Of a stretch of 64,000 bases of DNA, positions 9,303 through 17,295 are shown piece after piece. Source of the DNA: Bacteroidales bacterium (GTDB taxonomy: Bacteria > Bacteroidota > Bacteroidia > Bacteroidales > UBA932); contig JAFUFS010000004.1 in the NCBI GenBank assembly GCA_017469745.1, positions 62,001-126,000 of the forward strand, read 5' to 3'. The notes beneath the pieces were generated by a model that saw nothing but the letters and a program-made list of their open reading frames with translations, was not told the origin of the DNA and made no database searches. Each line of letters opens with the position of its first letter. Position 1 is the stretch's first letter. Both the position numbers and the translations under genes were made by a program.

Positions 9303-9310
9303 TATATTTG
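9303..9310 (+). promoter_or_regulatory. -7 box upstream of the YtxH operon
   Basis: TATATTTG matches TAnnTTTG exactly, 33 nt before the ATG. It is back to back with the dnaE -7 box, with 22 nt between them, so the two promoters share their upstream DNA. Confidence 0.6.
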
Positions 9311-9343
9311 TAAGAACTGCATTAGATTTAAACACTTATAGCC

Positions 9344-9751
9344 ATGAAAGGAGATTCATTTTTCGCATTGATAGCCGGGGCAGCCGCCGGTCTGACCCTG
9401 GGACTTTTGTTCGCCCCCGAAAAGGGTGAAGAGACCCGCCGCAAGGTGAAGGTCGCAGCCGCTGAAGGCTGGGACGAATTCATGGACGCCGCAGACGAGG
9501 GTTTCGACAAGGCAAAGGAGACCTTCGAGGATGTCAAGGAAGGCGCTGAGAGCGCTACTTCCAGGATGAGGGCCCGCGCAAGGCTTGCCAGGAGGGACCT
9601 TAAGAATCTCAAGGAGACTCTCACCGACCAGGCCGGAGACTTCAAGGAGGAAGCCCGCCTGAAGATCCTCGCCCAGCTGGACAAACTCGAGAAGGCTCTC
9701 TCAAAGGATCCTGAGGAGACTGAGGATCAGTGGAACGCCGAAGACGCCTAG
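9344..9751 (+). CDS. YtxH-domain protein
   Basis: A 135-aa protein. The first 30 residues form one membrane segment with the YtxH signature (FFALIAGAAAGLTLGLLFAPEKGEETR), followed by a highly charged Lys/Glu/Ala-rich helical region (about 35-125) likely to form an amphipathic or coiled-coil helix. YtxH proteins are small general-stress envelope proteins of unknown biochemical function. It is the first gene of a three-gene unit (3 nt to the holin-like gene, then a 77-aa protein), an arrangement common in Bacteroidales. It has its own -7 promoter element. Confidence 0.85.
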   Translation: MKGDSFFALIAGAAAGLTLGLLFAPEKGEETRRKVKVAAAEGWDEFMDAADEGFDKAKETFEDVKEGAESATSRMRARARLARRDLKNLKETLTDQAGDFKEEARLKILAQLDKLEKALSKDPEETEDQWNAEDA

Positions 9752-9754
9752 GTC

Positions 9755-10105
9755 ATGGGAGATTTCACAAGGCCGATCGAGGATCTCGGCCAGGAGGCTT
9801 CTGAATATATCGACCTCCGGATCAACGATCTCAAGCTTCGTTCTGCGAAGGGGCTTTCGATGACCCTGAGCAAGCTCCTGTACATGCTGCTTGTCCTGTT
9901 CGTCGTGTCCATCATCCTAACTTCGATAGCGATCGGAGGGGTGATGTGGATCGGGGAGATGATCGGCAGCTATGCAGGTGGGGCAGCCATCGTGGCCGCC
10001 TTCTTCCTGCTTGTCCTGGGAGTGCTCCTGCTTCTGAGGAAGAAACTGTTCAGGGACACCTTCGTACCGCTTTTCGTGAAACTGTTCTTTGACGAAGACA
10101 AATAG
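9755..10105 (+). CDS. Phage-holin-superfamily-like membrane protein (stress operon)
   Basis: 116 aa. The N-terminal amphipathic helix (IEDLGQEASEYIDLRINDLKLR) precedes two membrane spans (about 40-65 and 73-95) separated by a short Gly-rich turn (GEMIGSYAGGA), and a basic tail. This is the pattern of the holin-X / phage_holin_3_6 superfamily, which in Bacteroidota usually sits next to YtxH genes and is not phage-related. No other phage genes are present, so lysis function is not inferred. It probably acts with YtxH at the inner membrane. The start ATG is 3 nt after the YtxH stop. Confidence 0.75.
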   Translation: MGDFTRPIEDLGQEASEYIDLRINDLKLRSAKGLSMTLSKLLYMLLVLFVVSIILTSIAIGGVMWIGEMIGSYAGGAAIVAAFFLLVLGVLLLLRKKLFRDTFVPLFVKLFFDEDK

Positions 10106-10115
10106 CCTTAAAGAG

Positions 10116-10349
10116 ATGAAGTACAGTGACATAAAGACAATGGACCAGCTGGAGGCCGCCCAGCAGAAGGTCAAATCCAGGCTGGAGTCCAAGGGCGTTG
10201 AGGTGAAAGAGTCCTTCTACGACATGAGGGAATCATATTCCCCTGGGAATATGCTGATGTCCGGCCTCAAGTCGGTCTCGTCGTACATCCCTGTCGACCA
10301 GCTTCTCCTTACCACCGTCCGCCGCCTTAAGCACAAAATCTTGAAATAG
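10116..10349 (+). CDS. Small hypothetical protein, third gene of the YtxH unit
   Basis: 77 aa from the ATG at 10116 (MKYSDIKTMDQLEAAQQKV). A longer frame from a TTG at 10089 would overlap the holin-like gene and is less likely. The N-terminal half is a charged helix (LEAAQQKVKSRLESKGVEVKESF), and the C-terminal half has no clear membrane segment. No domain is recognised. Its position 10 nt after the holin-like stop, on the same strand, suggests co-expression with the YtxH pair. Structured-repeat copy 1 starts 12 nt after its stop. Confidence 0.65.
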   Translation: MKYSDIKTMDQLEAAQQKVKSRLESKGVEVKESFYDMRESYSPGNMLMSGLKSVSSYIPVDQLLLTTVRRLKHKILK

Positions 10350-10360
10350 AGGTGATTAAC

Positions 10361-10484
10361 CGCCAGACCATTATACCCGGAACCGCCGCTTCGCGGCCCC
10401 ACCGCTCGCTTCGCTGTGCTCCGCTCCGGTCCCCCCTCTTAACGTGCCGAGGGTGGCAGTGGTTCCGGGTGTAATGGTCTTGCG
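10361..10484 (+). repeat. Structured interspersed repeat, copy 1
   Basis: The conserved core (about 10382-10462) contains internal hairpins CCGC-TTC-GCGG and CCCTC-(10 nt)-GAGGG. It is enclosed by a 20-bp inverted repeat: left arm 10365-10384, right arm 10461-10480, with one G-T wobble as the only non-Watson-Crick pair. After one mismatch the stem extends by CGC/GCG. The arms share no sequence with those of copies 2 and 3 beyond the inner few base pairs, while the core is nearly identical. It lies between the YtxH unit and the aminopeptidase gene. There is no U-tract after the stem, so it is not a classical terminator here. Confidence 0.9.
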
Positions 10485-10504
10485 CCAAATCCAATCATCA
10501 AACT

Positions 10505-12328
10505 ATGAACCGAAATATTGACAGAGTCGAGGCCGTCCGGGATATGATGCGGTCCCGGGGCTGGGACATTGTAATCCTGACTGGCAACGACCCCCATGCG
10601 AGCGAATATTCAGCGCCCCGCTGGCACCAGGTCGCCTGGGTCTCCGGCTACACAGGTGAAGGAGATATAGTGATCACCGAGGACCACGCCGGACTCTGGA
10701 CCGACACCCGCTATTTCATCCAGGCCGAAAGGCAACTTTCCGGTACCGGAATTGAACTCCACAAAACCAGGATCCAGACCCAGGTCCTGATCCCGCAGTG
10801 GCTGTCCGGGCACTTTGAAGGCTATGACGAAGTGGTCGTGGCTGTAGACGGTCTGGGAATCAGCGCTACAACCGTCCTGGAGATCAGGGAAGCTATCGGC
10901 ATCGACAGGACAGCTGTCGCCAACGTCCCCGACATGCTCTCTCCTCTTTGGAAAGACCGGCCCGCCATCCCCCAGACACCGATAATAACCCTCGGAGCCG
11001 AGACTGTCGGCTGGTCCCGCAGGCAGAAGATTACATGGCTGCGCAAGTGGCTGGACGACAATGGCTGTGATGCCATCCTGCTGACTGCCTTGGACGAGAT
11101 TGCCTGGATGCTGAACGTCCGGGGCCAGGACGTAGCCTACAATCCCGTGGTGATGTCCTACCTCCTGGTCACCCCCGACACCACCCAGTGGTTTGTCCGT
11201 AAGGGGCCCCTCCCTGAGGATGACAACGAGACTGAAGACAGTTTCTATGAGCTCACTGCGGACGGAGTGAACATCCAGGACTATTCAGACATCGGCATGG
11301 CCCTGGCAGGAATGGTCGATGATGACTACATCCACAGGCTCTTTGTCGATCCTTCGACCCTCAACTACGATCTCTACGGCATCCTGAAGGAGAACACCCT
11401 TCAGGACAACGTCAAGACCGGAAAGTCTCCGGTAGCCCTGCGCAAGGCCGTGAAGAACGAGGTTGAGATTGCCGGGATGAGGGAAGCCCACCTCGAGGAC
11501 GGACTCGCAATGGAGCGTTTCCTCTTCTGGCTCGAAAAGATGGTTGAAGCCGGCGAGCCTCTCAATGAATATGAATGCTCGGTCAAGCTCCACGAGTTCC
11601 GCAGCAGGATAGAAGGTTTCAGGGGCGAGAGTTTCGAGACCATCTCCGCTTACGGACCAAACGCGGCCCTGCCTCACTATGTTACCCCGGAGGAGGACTC
11701 GGCAGAATTATTCGCCAACGGCCTTTATCTCTGTGATTCAGGCGGGCAGTACCTGTTCGGAACCACCGACATAACCCGTACGGTTCCCCTCGGCCCCTGT
11801 ACCCCTCTTGAAAAGGAGGACTATACCTTGGTGCTCAAGGGTCATATTGCCCTCTCAAAGGCTATATTCCCTAAAGGAACTGCAGGCTGTCAGCTGGATG
11901 CCCTCGCAAGGGCCCCGCTGTGGAATACTAAACGCAATTTCGGCCATGGAACTGGCCATGGGGTCGGTTTCTACCTCAATGTCCACGAAGGGCCGCAGGA
12001 CATCAGGCAGAATTTCAACAAACAGGCCCTGCTCCCCGGAATGATCACCTCCAACGAGCCTGGAATCTACCGTGAAGGACGTCATGGAGTACGTCATGAG
12101 AACCTGATCCTCTGTGTGGATGCAGGTGAGAATGATTTCGGCCGCTGGCTCCGTTTCGAGCCCTTGACACTGTGTCATTTCGACACATCTATCATTGTCA
12201 GGGACCTTCTCGACGCTTCCGAGATAAAGTGGTTGAATGACTACAACGAGCAGGTCTTCCGTACCCTATCCCCGTGCCTTCCCGGCGACGTCGCCTCATG
12301 GCTCCGCCAGAAGACCCTCCCAGTCTAG
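10505..12328 (+). CDS. pepP: Xaa-Pro aminopeptidase (peptidase family M24B)
   Basis: A cytoplasmic metallopeptidase that releases the N-terminal residue next to proline. At 607 aa it belongs to the long, three-domain form (two creatinase-like N domains, then the pita-bread M24 domain), like eukaryotic APP1. Metal ligands visible in the C-terminal domain: the Asp pair in LCDSGGQYLFGTTDITRT, His in GHGTGHGVGFYLNVHEGP, and the Glu residues in NEPGIY and RHENL. No signal peptide. The start ATG follows repeat copy 1 by 20 nt. The convergent lipoprotein gene ends only 12 nt downstream, with no obvious hairpin between them. Confidence 0.95.
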   Translation: MNRNIDRVEAVRDMMRSRGWDIVILTGNDPHASEYSAPRWHQVAWVSGYTGEGDIVITEDHAGLWTDTRYFIQAERQLSGTGIELHKTRIQTQVLIPQWLSGHFEGYDEVVVAVDGLGISATTVLEIREAIGIDRTAVANVPDMLSPLWKDRPAIPQTPIITLGAETVGWSRRQKITWLRKWLDDNGCDAILLTALDEIAWMLNVRGQDVAYNPVVMSYLLVTPDTTQWFVRKGPLPEDDNETEDSFYELTADGVNIQDYSDIGMALAGMVDDDYIHRLFVDPSTLNYDLYGILKENTLQDNVKTGKSPVALRKAVKNEVEIAGMREAHLEDGLAMERFLFWLEKMVEAGEPLNEYECSVKLHEFRSRIEGFRGESFETISAYGPNAALPHYVTPEEDSAELFANGLYLCDSGGQYLFGTTDITRTVPLGPCTPLEKEDYTLVLKGHIALSKAIFPKGTAGCQLDALARAPLWNTKRNFGHGTGHGVGFYLNVHEGPQDIRQNFNKQALLPGMITSNEPGIYREGRHGVRHENLILCVDAGENDFGRWLRFEPLTLCHFDTSIIVRDLLDASEIKWLNDYNEQVFRTLSPCLPGDVASWLRQKTLPV

Positions 12329-12340
12329 AAATCAAAGTTA

Positions 12341-12991
12341 TTATTTAACCCTCTTGAAGGTGAAGCCGGTCTTCATGCCGTCGTAGCTGTCGGCCAGGTT
12401 GGAGATGGCGTTCAAAGTGGGCTGGTTGGACGCGAATCCTAAGACCTGGATGAGGCTGAGCAGCTTGCTGGAATCATACGTCACGGCCATCTGGTCGCCG
12501 ACCACCGACAGGTAGGCAGCAGGAAGCGGGAAGAGAGGGGTCTTGAGAGTCAGCTTCTTATTCGTGTCATCGAAATCGTAGGTTCCTTCGAAGGATCTGT
12601 CTCCTATGAAGTAGGAGCAGGTGTTGTCCTCTCTCAGCTGGAGCGAGATGCTGCCGGGCTTGAACCCCATCTTCTCGAAATAGGGAGAAAGGTTGCCGGC
12701 TACGCTTTCTCCGGCCACTGCACCGCCCGCTTTCTTGAGCATGTTCTCGGATTCGAACTGGATGGCCGGTTCGTCATAGGTCCAGTTGCCCACGAGGGCC
12801 GTCTTGGTGGTAGTGTCATAGAACTGCCCCAGCACTGAGCCGAGGATCTTGACAATCGTAGTGACCGTAGATGCCTTTTTGCGACTGCCGAAAATTGAGC
12901 CCAGGACACTGGCTGTCTTTATTAGTCCACAGCCAGATACCGTCAGGGCGCAGCAAAGAAGGGCAGTCGCAGCGATGCGATGCCTCTTCAT
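12341..12991 (-). CDS. DUF4923-like lipoprotein
   Basis: 216 aa with a lipoprotein signal (RHRIAATALLCCALTVSGC, lipobox VSGC). After a short helical stretch (TTIVKILGSVLGQFYD) the protein has a lipocalin-like strand pattern: ALVGNWTYDEPAIQFES, SISLQLREDNTCSYFIGDRSFEGTYDFDDTNKKLTL. This matches the Bacteroidales DUF4923 family, whose function is unknown; the fold suggests binding of a small hydrophobic ligand or a structural role in the envelope. It sits 2 nt downstream of the LEA-like gene, so the two are probably co-transcribed. Confidence 0.75.
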   Translation of the reverse strand: MKRHRIAATALLCCALTVSGCGLIKTASVLGSIFGSRKKASTVTTIVKILGSVLGQFYDTTTKTALVGNWTYDEPAIQFESENMLKKAGGAVAGESVAGNLSPYFEKMGFKPGSISLQLREDNTCSYFIGDRSFEGTYDFDDTNKKLTLKTPLFPLPAAYLSVVGDQMAVTYDSSKLLSLIQVLGFASNQPTLNAISNLADSYDGMKTGFTFKRVK

Positions 12992-12993
12992 GA

Positions 12994-13344
12994 TCAGGCT
13001 TCTTTTGAGTCCTTCTTTTCCTGGAACTTCTGCTTCAGGGTGTCGATGGCATCCTCGGCCTTGTCCTGGAGGTCTTCAGCATTCTCCTTGACCTCGGCGT
13101 AGATGTCCTTTGCCTTTTCAGTCACCTTTCCGGCAACTTCCACGGTCTTTTCCTTTGCCTCGGCGTAGACGTCCTTAGCCTTGTCGGCCATGTCAGCAGC
13201 CTTTTCCTTAGCTTCAGCGTAAGCGTCCTTTGCCTTGTCAGCTACCTGTCCTGCAGTGTACTGGACTTTTTCCTTGAAAGTGACTTTTCCGTCGCCGTTC
13301 AGATCCCTGGGATCGAGGCCTTCCTTGTTGATGTTTTCTTCCAT
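12994..13344 (-). CDS. LEA/apolipoprotein-like amphipathic repeat protein
   Basis: 116 aa, extremely rich in Lys, Ala, Glu and Asp. The N-terminus has an EF-hand-like loop (DLNGDGKVTFKEK), followed by at least three units of about 18-22 residues with the pattern DKAKDxYAEAKEK (near 38, 56 and 78) and a degenerate fourth. This resembles group-3 LEA proteins, which fold on drying or membrane contact, and YtxH-like stress proteins; no enzymatic activity is expected. No signal peptide is evident, so it is probably cytoplasmic. It lies directly upstream of the DUF4923-like lipoprotein and 23 nt downstream of the YfhO gene. Confidence 0.7.
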   Translation of the reverse strand: MEENINKEGLDPRDLNGDGKVTFKEKVQYTAGQVADKAKDAYAEAKEKAADMADKAKDVYAEAKEKTVEVAGKVTEKAKDIYAEVKENAEDLQDKAEDAIDTLKQKFQEKKDSKEA

Positions 13345-13367
13345 GATTGATGAATATTAATGAAATG

Positions 13368-15956
13368 TTAGTTTTCTTTCTTCTTACCTGCCACGAAGCC
13401 GGCTCCGGCGAGGACCATCAGCACGAAGAGCACCGCCGAAGAGGCTCTTGAGACCCTTTCTCCGAAGGAATAGACCTTCGGGGAGAATCTCATGACAATG
13501 TCATGCTCTCCCGCGGGCAGTACGGCTCCGCGAAGAATCCAGTCGGCTCGGAAGATTTCCGGTCCCTCGGCCCCGTCTACGGTTATATTCCAGTCAGGAT
13601 AATAGACTTCGCTGAAGACTGCGGCACGGTCGGCATCAGCAACATAGTGGTAATGCAGCTCGTTGGGACTGTAGTAAGTCATGTAGATGGTGTCCTTCGG
13701 GGCGAGAAGATCCTTCGCTTCGCTCAGGATGACAGGAGAGGGGGTGGGGGAAGTGGAAACAATGGCGGTGGTTCGGAGGTCCGTCGACTCGATCAGGCCG
13801 ATCTCGTCGTCAGGAGTTGACGCTTCCACGAAACCATCCACGAACCAAGCCGTCCCGTACGCTTTCTCATTGACTACCGGAGCCATGTCCCCGCCGAAGA
13901 TAAGGTACTTGGTGTTGAGCGCGGACATCATCTTCATTTCCGGTAGGGCCGCCTGGGCTTCCTCGATCGTCGAGGCTCCTTGCACGGCAGTACCTATCGA
14001 CATGATTTCCTTTGTAAGGTACCTGTCGATCATGTCCTGGTAGCGCTGGAGCTTAGCAGGGCTGTAACCGCCTATGCTCTTGTGCCAGTAGGAATTGAAG
14101 GTGTCGTTGAACATGTCGGCGCTCAGGTCGGCTACCCTGTTGGATACAGCGGGGTCTTCCAGGATGGCCTTGTCGACCGGCCTCAGGTTGAAATGGCTTC
14201 CGAACTGGCGCGGAGTAGTGAAGCTGTCAGAGTTGAGGTACCTCTTGCCGACACCGAACATATTCACAAGGATCAGGAGGCATATTCCAGCCATGGCTTC
14301 AATCCGTCTGGCATTGCCGATGTGAGGATCGGAGGCGTAGGATTTCGGGGCGTTCTTAGGCTTGCTGTAGGCCCAGAGGATAAGTCCGAAGGTGAGGAGG
14401 ATTAGCACCATCGACCAGAGGGCGTCGCTGACGAGCAGGTACCTTCTGTCTGCCTTCAGGGCGTCCACGATGACGTCCTGCATCCTCGAGTCGGAGGCTC
14501 CTGAGAAGGATCCTGCTATTCCGGGGACCAAGATGCACAGTAGGCAGAAGCCGGCGGTGAGTGCAAGCGCAATCCATCCGGCGCGGAGGAATTCCTTCTT
14601 TGAATATTCCTGCTTGAGGATCCTGTCGAGGACGAGGAAGCCCAGCATAGGCAGGGTGAACTGCAGGATGACGAGGGCCATTGAGACCGTCCTGAACTTG
14701 TTGTACATCGGTACGTGATCGAAGAAGAACTTCGTAAACCACATCATGTGGCTGCCGACGGCCAGGAAGACTGCAAGCAGGGTGGCCGCAAGAAGCCACC
14801 ATTTCTCCTTCCCCTTGTAGAGGAAAAGTCCGAGGAGGAACAGGAATATGGTTATGGCTCCCATGTACATAGGGCCTGCGGTGAAAGGCTGGGGCCCCCA
14901 GTAGAAGGGCAGGGCCTTTGCGATCTCAGAAGGATTGCCCTGGCCGGCCTGCTTGAAGAGCTTTACGACTTCGGATTTGTCCGGGTTGATGGCACCGGCA
15001 GAAGAACCTCCGTTGAAATTGGGGATCATCAGGTTGGGAAGCTCTTCCCAGCCGTAGGACCAGGCAGTGGCATAGTCAAGCTGCAGGCCGTCGTTGTTGA
15101 CTTCACCTCCGGTGGGGTGCGAGAGTTCCGAGCCTCCACGCATGGTGTACTTCGTGTACTCGTAGAGCGGGGCGAGCTTTATGGCGTTGGTTCCTATTCC
15201 TGCCAGACCAACGACTAGCAGGAAGGCTGAGGCGGCGAAGAAGCGTCCGATCTTCTGCTTGATGTCCTTGCCTCTCAGGAGGCTTATGAAAAGAGCGATC
15301 ACGAAGACGGCGATCATCAGGGCCAGGTAATATGTGATCTGCTGGTGGTTGGCCTTTATCTGGAAGCTCAGCATGAGGCCGAACAAGGCGGACCAGAGCA
15401 TCGTGCCTGGCAGCCAGGCTTTCCACCCCTTGCCTTCCTTGAGGGCTGATTTATAGGTGAATATGACTGCCGCAAGAACCCATGGCAGGAGCGCCAGGGC
15501 CTGCATCTTGGTGTTGTGACCGACCTGGATGATCTGCAGATTGTAGGAGCAGAAGGTTACGGCGATGGCTCCTCCCACGGCCAGGAATTTGTCTATTCCC
15601 AAAGCCAGCATCAGGAGGAAGGCTCCCAGCAGGGAGATGAAGAGCCAGTTGGCAGGGCGTTTTCCCTTGAACATGAAGTCGTTGATCGGCTGTGTCCAGT
15701 CTCCCTTGGATGAAGGCATGAAAGAGGTGTTGGGCATGCCTCCGAACATCGCATCAGTCCAGCGTGCCGGGTCGTCCGGGTGCTCCCTGTTCCAGGCCTG
15801 GCTTTCCTGGGCCATGCTCTTGAAGCCAGTGATGTCGCTCTGGTTGACGATCTTTCCTGATAGGACCTGTGGCACGTAGGCATAGGCAAGCACCAGGAAG
15901 AAAAGTACTATGCCAGCCCAAACGGCGATCTTTTTGAGAATATTCTTGTCTGTCAT
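13368..15956 (-). CDS. YfhO-family polytopic membrane protein (GT-C-like)
   Basis: 862 aa with about a dozen hydrophobic segments: one at the N-terminus (IAVWAGIVLFFLVLAYAYVP), a dense block at about 95-450, one near 500-600, and one at the extreme C-terminus (SSAVLFVLMVLAGAGFVAG). Between the last two is a long extracytoplasmic domain. YfhO proteins are predicted GT-C-type glycosyltransferases; in Gram-positives YfhO glycosylates lipoteichoic acid, but the substrate in Bacteroidota is unknown. The gene overlaps the upstream glycosyltransferase by 4 nt (ATGA), a strong sign they work together. Residues about 741-750 (ILSEAKDL) come from an inserted interspersed repeat in frame. Confidence 0.85.
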   Translation of the reverse strand: MTDKNILKKIAVWAGIVLFFLVLAYAYVPQVLSGKIVNQSDITGFKSMAQESQAWNREHPDDPARWTDAMFGGMPNTSFMPSSKGDWTQPINDFMFKGKRPANWLFISLLGAFLLMLALGIDKFLAVGGAIAVTFCSYNLQIIQVGHNTKMQALALLPWVLAAVIFTYKSALKEGKGWKAWLPGTMLWSALFGLMLSFQIKANHQQITYYLALMIAVFVIALFISLLRGKDIKQKIGRFFAASAFLLVVGLAGIGTNAIKLAPLYEYTKYTMRGGSELSHPTGGEVNNDGLQLDYATAWSYGWEELPNLMIPNFNGGSSAGAINPDKSEVVKLFKQAGQGNPSEIAKALPFYWGPQPFTAGPMYMGAITIFLFLLGLFLYKGKEKWWLLAATLLAVFLAVGSHMMWFTKFFFDHVPMYNKFRTVSMALVILQFTLPMLGFLVLDRILKQEYSKKEFLRAGWIALALTAGFCLLCILVPGIAGSFSGASDSRMQDVIVDALKADRRYLLVSDALWSMVLILLTFGLILWAYSKPKNAPKSYASDPHIGNARRIEAMAGICLLILVNMFGVGKRYLNSDSFTTPRQFGSHFNLRPVDKAILEDPAVSNRVADLSADMFNDTFNSYWHKSIGGYSPAKLQRYQDMIDRYLTKEIMSIGTAVQGASTIEEAQAALPEMKMMSALNTKYLIFGGDMAPVVNEKAYGTAWFVDGFVEASTPDDEIGLIESTDLRTTAIVSTSPTPSPVILSEAKDLLAPKDTIYMTYYSPNELHYHYVADADRAAVFSEVYYPDWNITVDGAEGPEIFRADWILRGAVLPAGEHDIVMRFSPKVYSFGERVSRASSAVLFVLMVLAGAGFVAGKKKEN
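13708..13735 (-). repeat. Interspersed 28-bp repeat inserted in the YfhO gene
   Basis: These 28 bases are identical to 43940-43967. Read on the coding strand it adds ILSEAKDL to the protein; the other strand reads RSFASLRMT. The core is CCTTCGCTTCGCTCAGGAT. The same peptide strings recur as insertions in proteins of many unrelated bacteria, marking a widespread short interspersed repeat. It falls in a Ser/Pro-rich linker, so the host protein probably tolerates it. Confidence 0.85.
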
Positions 15957-17260
15957 TTTCCTTTGTTGTCAGCTGTCATTTCATCGAGGTATCCGGCCAG
16001 CTGCCTTGTGATAGTCCGGCGGCTGTACTTTGAGATGTCCGAATCGTTGTCTTTGAGTTCATCATTCTTGAATTCTGACCAGCAGAAGTCCACCCAAGTC
16101 CTGATGTTCTTTTCATCGTCCCATCCGGAGACGACTCCCGAAGAAGTCTCGCGGACCATCTTGGCCATAATGCTGTCGGTCTGTCCTATTCCGAGGATGG
16201 GTCTGCGGGAAGCAAGGTATTCGAACAGCTTTCCCGGTATGGCGGAAGCATATTCAGGTTCCTGCCTGAGGCATAGGAGGAGGAAGGAGGCGTTTCGCTG
16301 CTCCATGACGGCAACTTCATGCGGCTGGTAGCCCAGGTAGTTGAGATTCTTCTCCAATCCTGCTTCCTTGATTGACCGGAGAATCTCCTTGTCCGTCTTC
16401 CCCACCAGCCTGATCCTCAGGAATCTGCTGAATTCTTCATCGGTCTTGCATTTTTCGGCCAGCACCCGCCACAGAACCGTTGGATTGCCGTCGGCGGCAA
16501 ACAGCCCGGTGAGGGTTATGTTGAAGAAGCCGTCGTCGCTGATGAATCCTTTGTAATCATCGGGATCGAAACCGTTCGTCATCAGCCGCACCTTGTTGGA
16601 GGTCATCTCCTGGAAGTCCCTCTGTTCGTAGGGAGAGACAGAAACGACTATCGTAGCGTTGTCAAGGACTTCTTTTTCAAGCTCATGCTGTTTCCTGTCC
16701 GCCTTTTCCGTCAGGCCCAGGTGCTTGTAGTAGAAGATCCTGGTCCAGGCATCCCTGAAATCTGCCAGCCATGGCAGCCCGGTGGCCTTGGACAAGCGAA
16801 GGCCGATGAGGTGCATCGAATGAGGCGGTCCGGTCGTGACTATCGCGTCCACAGGGTGCTCCTTGAGGTATTTCCTTAAGAACCTTACGGAAGGTTCCAC
16901 CCATAGGACCCTCGGGTCCGGAATGAAGAAATTGCCGCGGACGAAGAGGGATAGTTTCTGTTTCCAGTTTTTCTTCCCTCCGTGGATAGGGTTGACTTCA
17001 CCGGAAGAAGCCCCGCCTTTTCCCATCAGTTTCCGATAGACGGCATAAGGCTCCGTGATGTGCCGCTTGACAATCTCAGCCTCGGGAGGGATCTCTGCTT
17101 CCAGGGTTTTGTCAGTTGCTGTCAGTTCCGGATTCTCTGGAGTGTAGATGACGGGCTGCCAGCCTTCGGAAGGAAGGTATTTTGCGAACTTGACCCATCT
17201 CTGGACTCCGGATCCGCCGGACGGCGGCCAATAGTATGTTATGATCAGGACCCGTTTCAT
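15953..17260 (-). CDS. Glycosyltransferase, GT4-like (GT-B fold)
   Basis: 435 aa. The N-terminus MKRVLIITYYWPPSGGSGVQR is the classic GT4 start with the glycine-rich donor-side loop; VDAIVTTGPPHSMHLIG and LPWLADFRDAWT follow. The C-terminal half has the nucleotide-sugar region around LFEYLASRRPILGIGQTDSI, with the E of KLFEYLA expected to contact the donor sugar. There is no membrane segment, so it is cytoplasmic or peripheral. I chose the ATG at 17260 rather than one 30 nt upstream because it starts the first beta strand. It overlaps yfhO by 4 nt and begins 35 nt downstream of mutS. The substrate is not predictable. Confidence 0.85.
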   Translation of the reverse strand: MKRVLIITYYWPPSGGSGVQRWVKFAKYLPSEGWQPVIYTPENPELTATDKTLEAEIPPEAEIVKRHITEPYAVYRKLMGKGGASSGEVNPIHGGKKNWKQKLSLFVRGNFFIPDPRVLWVEPSVRFLRKYLKEHPVDAIVTTGPPHSMHLIGLRLSKATGLPWLADFRDAWTRIFYYKHLGLTEKADRKQHELEKEVLDNATIVVSVSPYEQRDFQEMTSNKVRLMTNGFDPDDYKGFISDDGFFNITLTGLFAADGNPTVLWRVLAEKCKTDEEFSRFLRIRLVGKTDKEILRSIKEAGLEKNLNYLGYQPHEVAVMEQRNASFLLLCLRQEPEYASAIPGKLFEYLASRRPILGIGQTDSIMAKMVRETSSGVVSGWDDEKNIRTWVDFCWSEFKNDELKDNDSDISKYSRRTITRQLAGYLDEMTADNKGK

Positions 17261-17295
17261 CGGAAATCTGTCTATAGCGTTATCATTCAAATTGT

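Noticed and set aside
9755..10105. Prophage remnant suggested by the holin-like protein
   Set aside because: No other phage gene, integrase or attachment site is present, and the neighbour is a YtxH stress protein. This pairing is common in Bacteroidota chromosomes.
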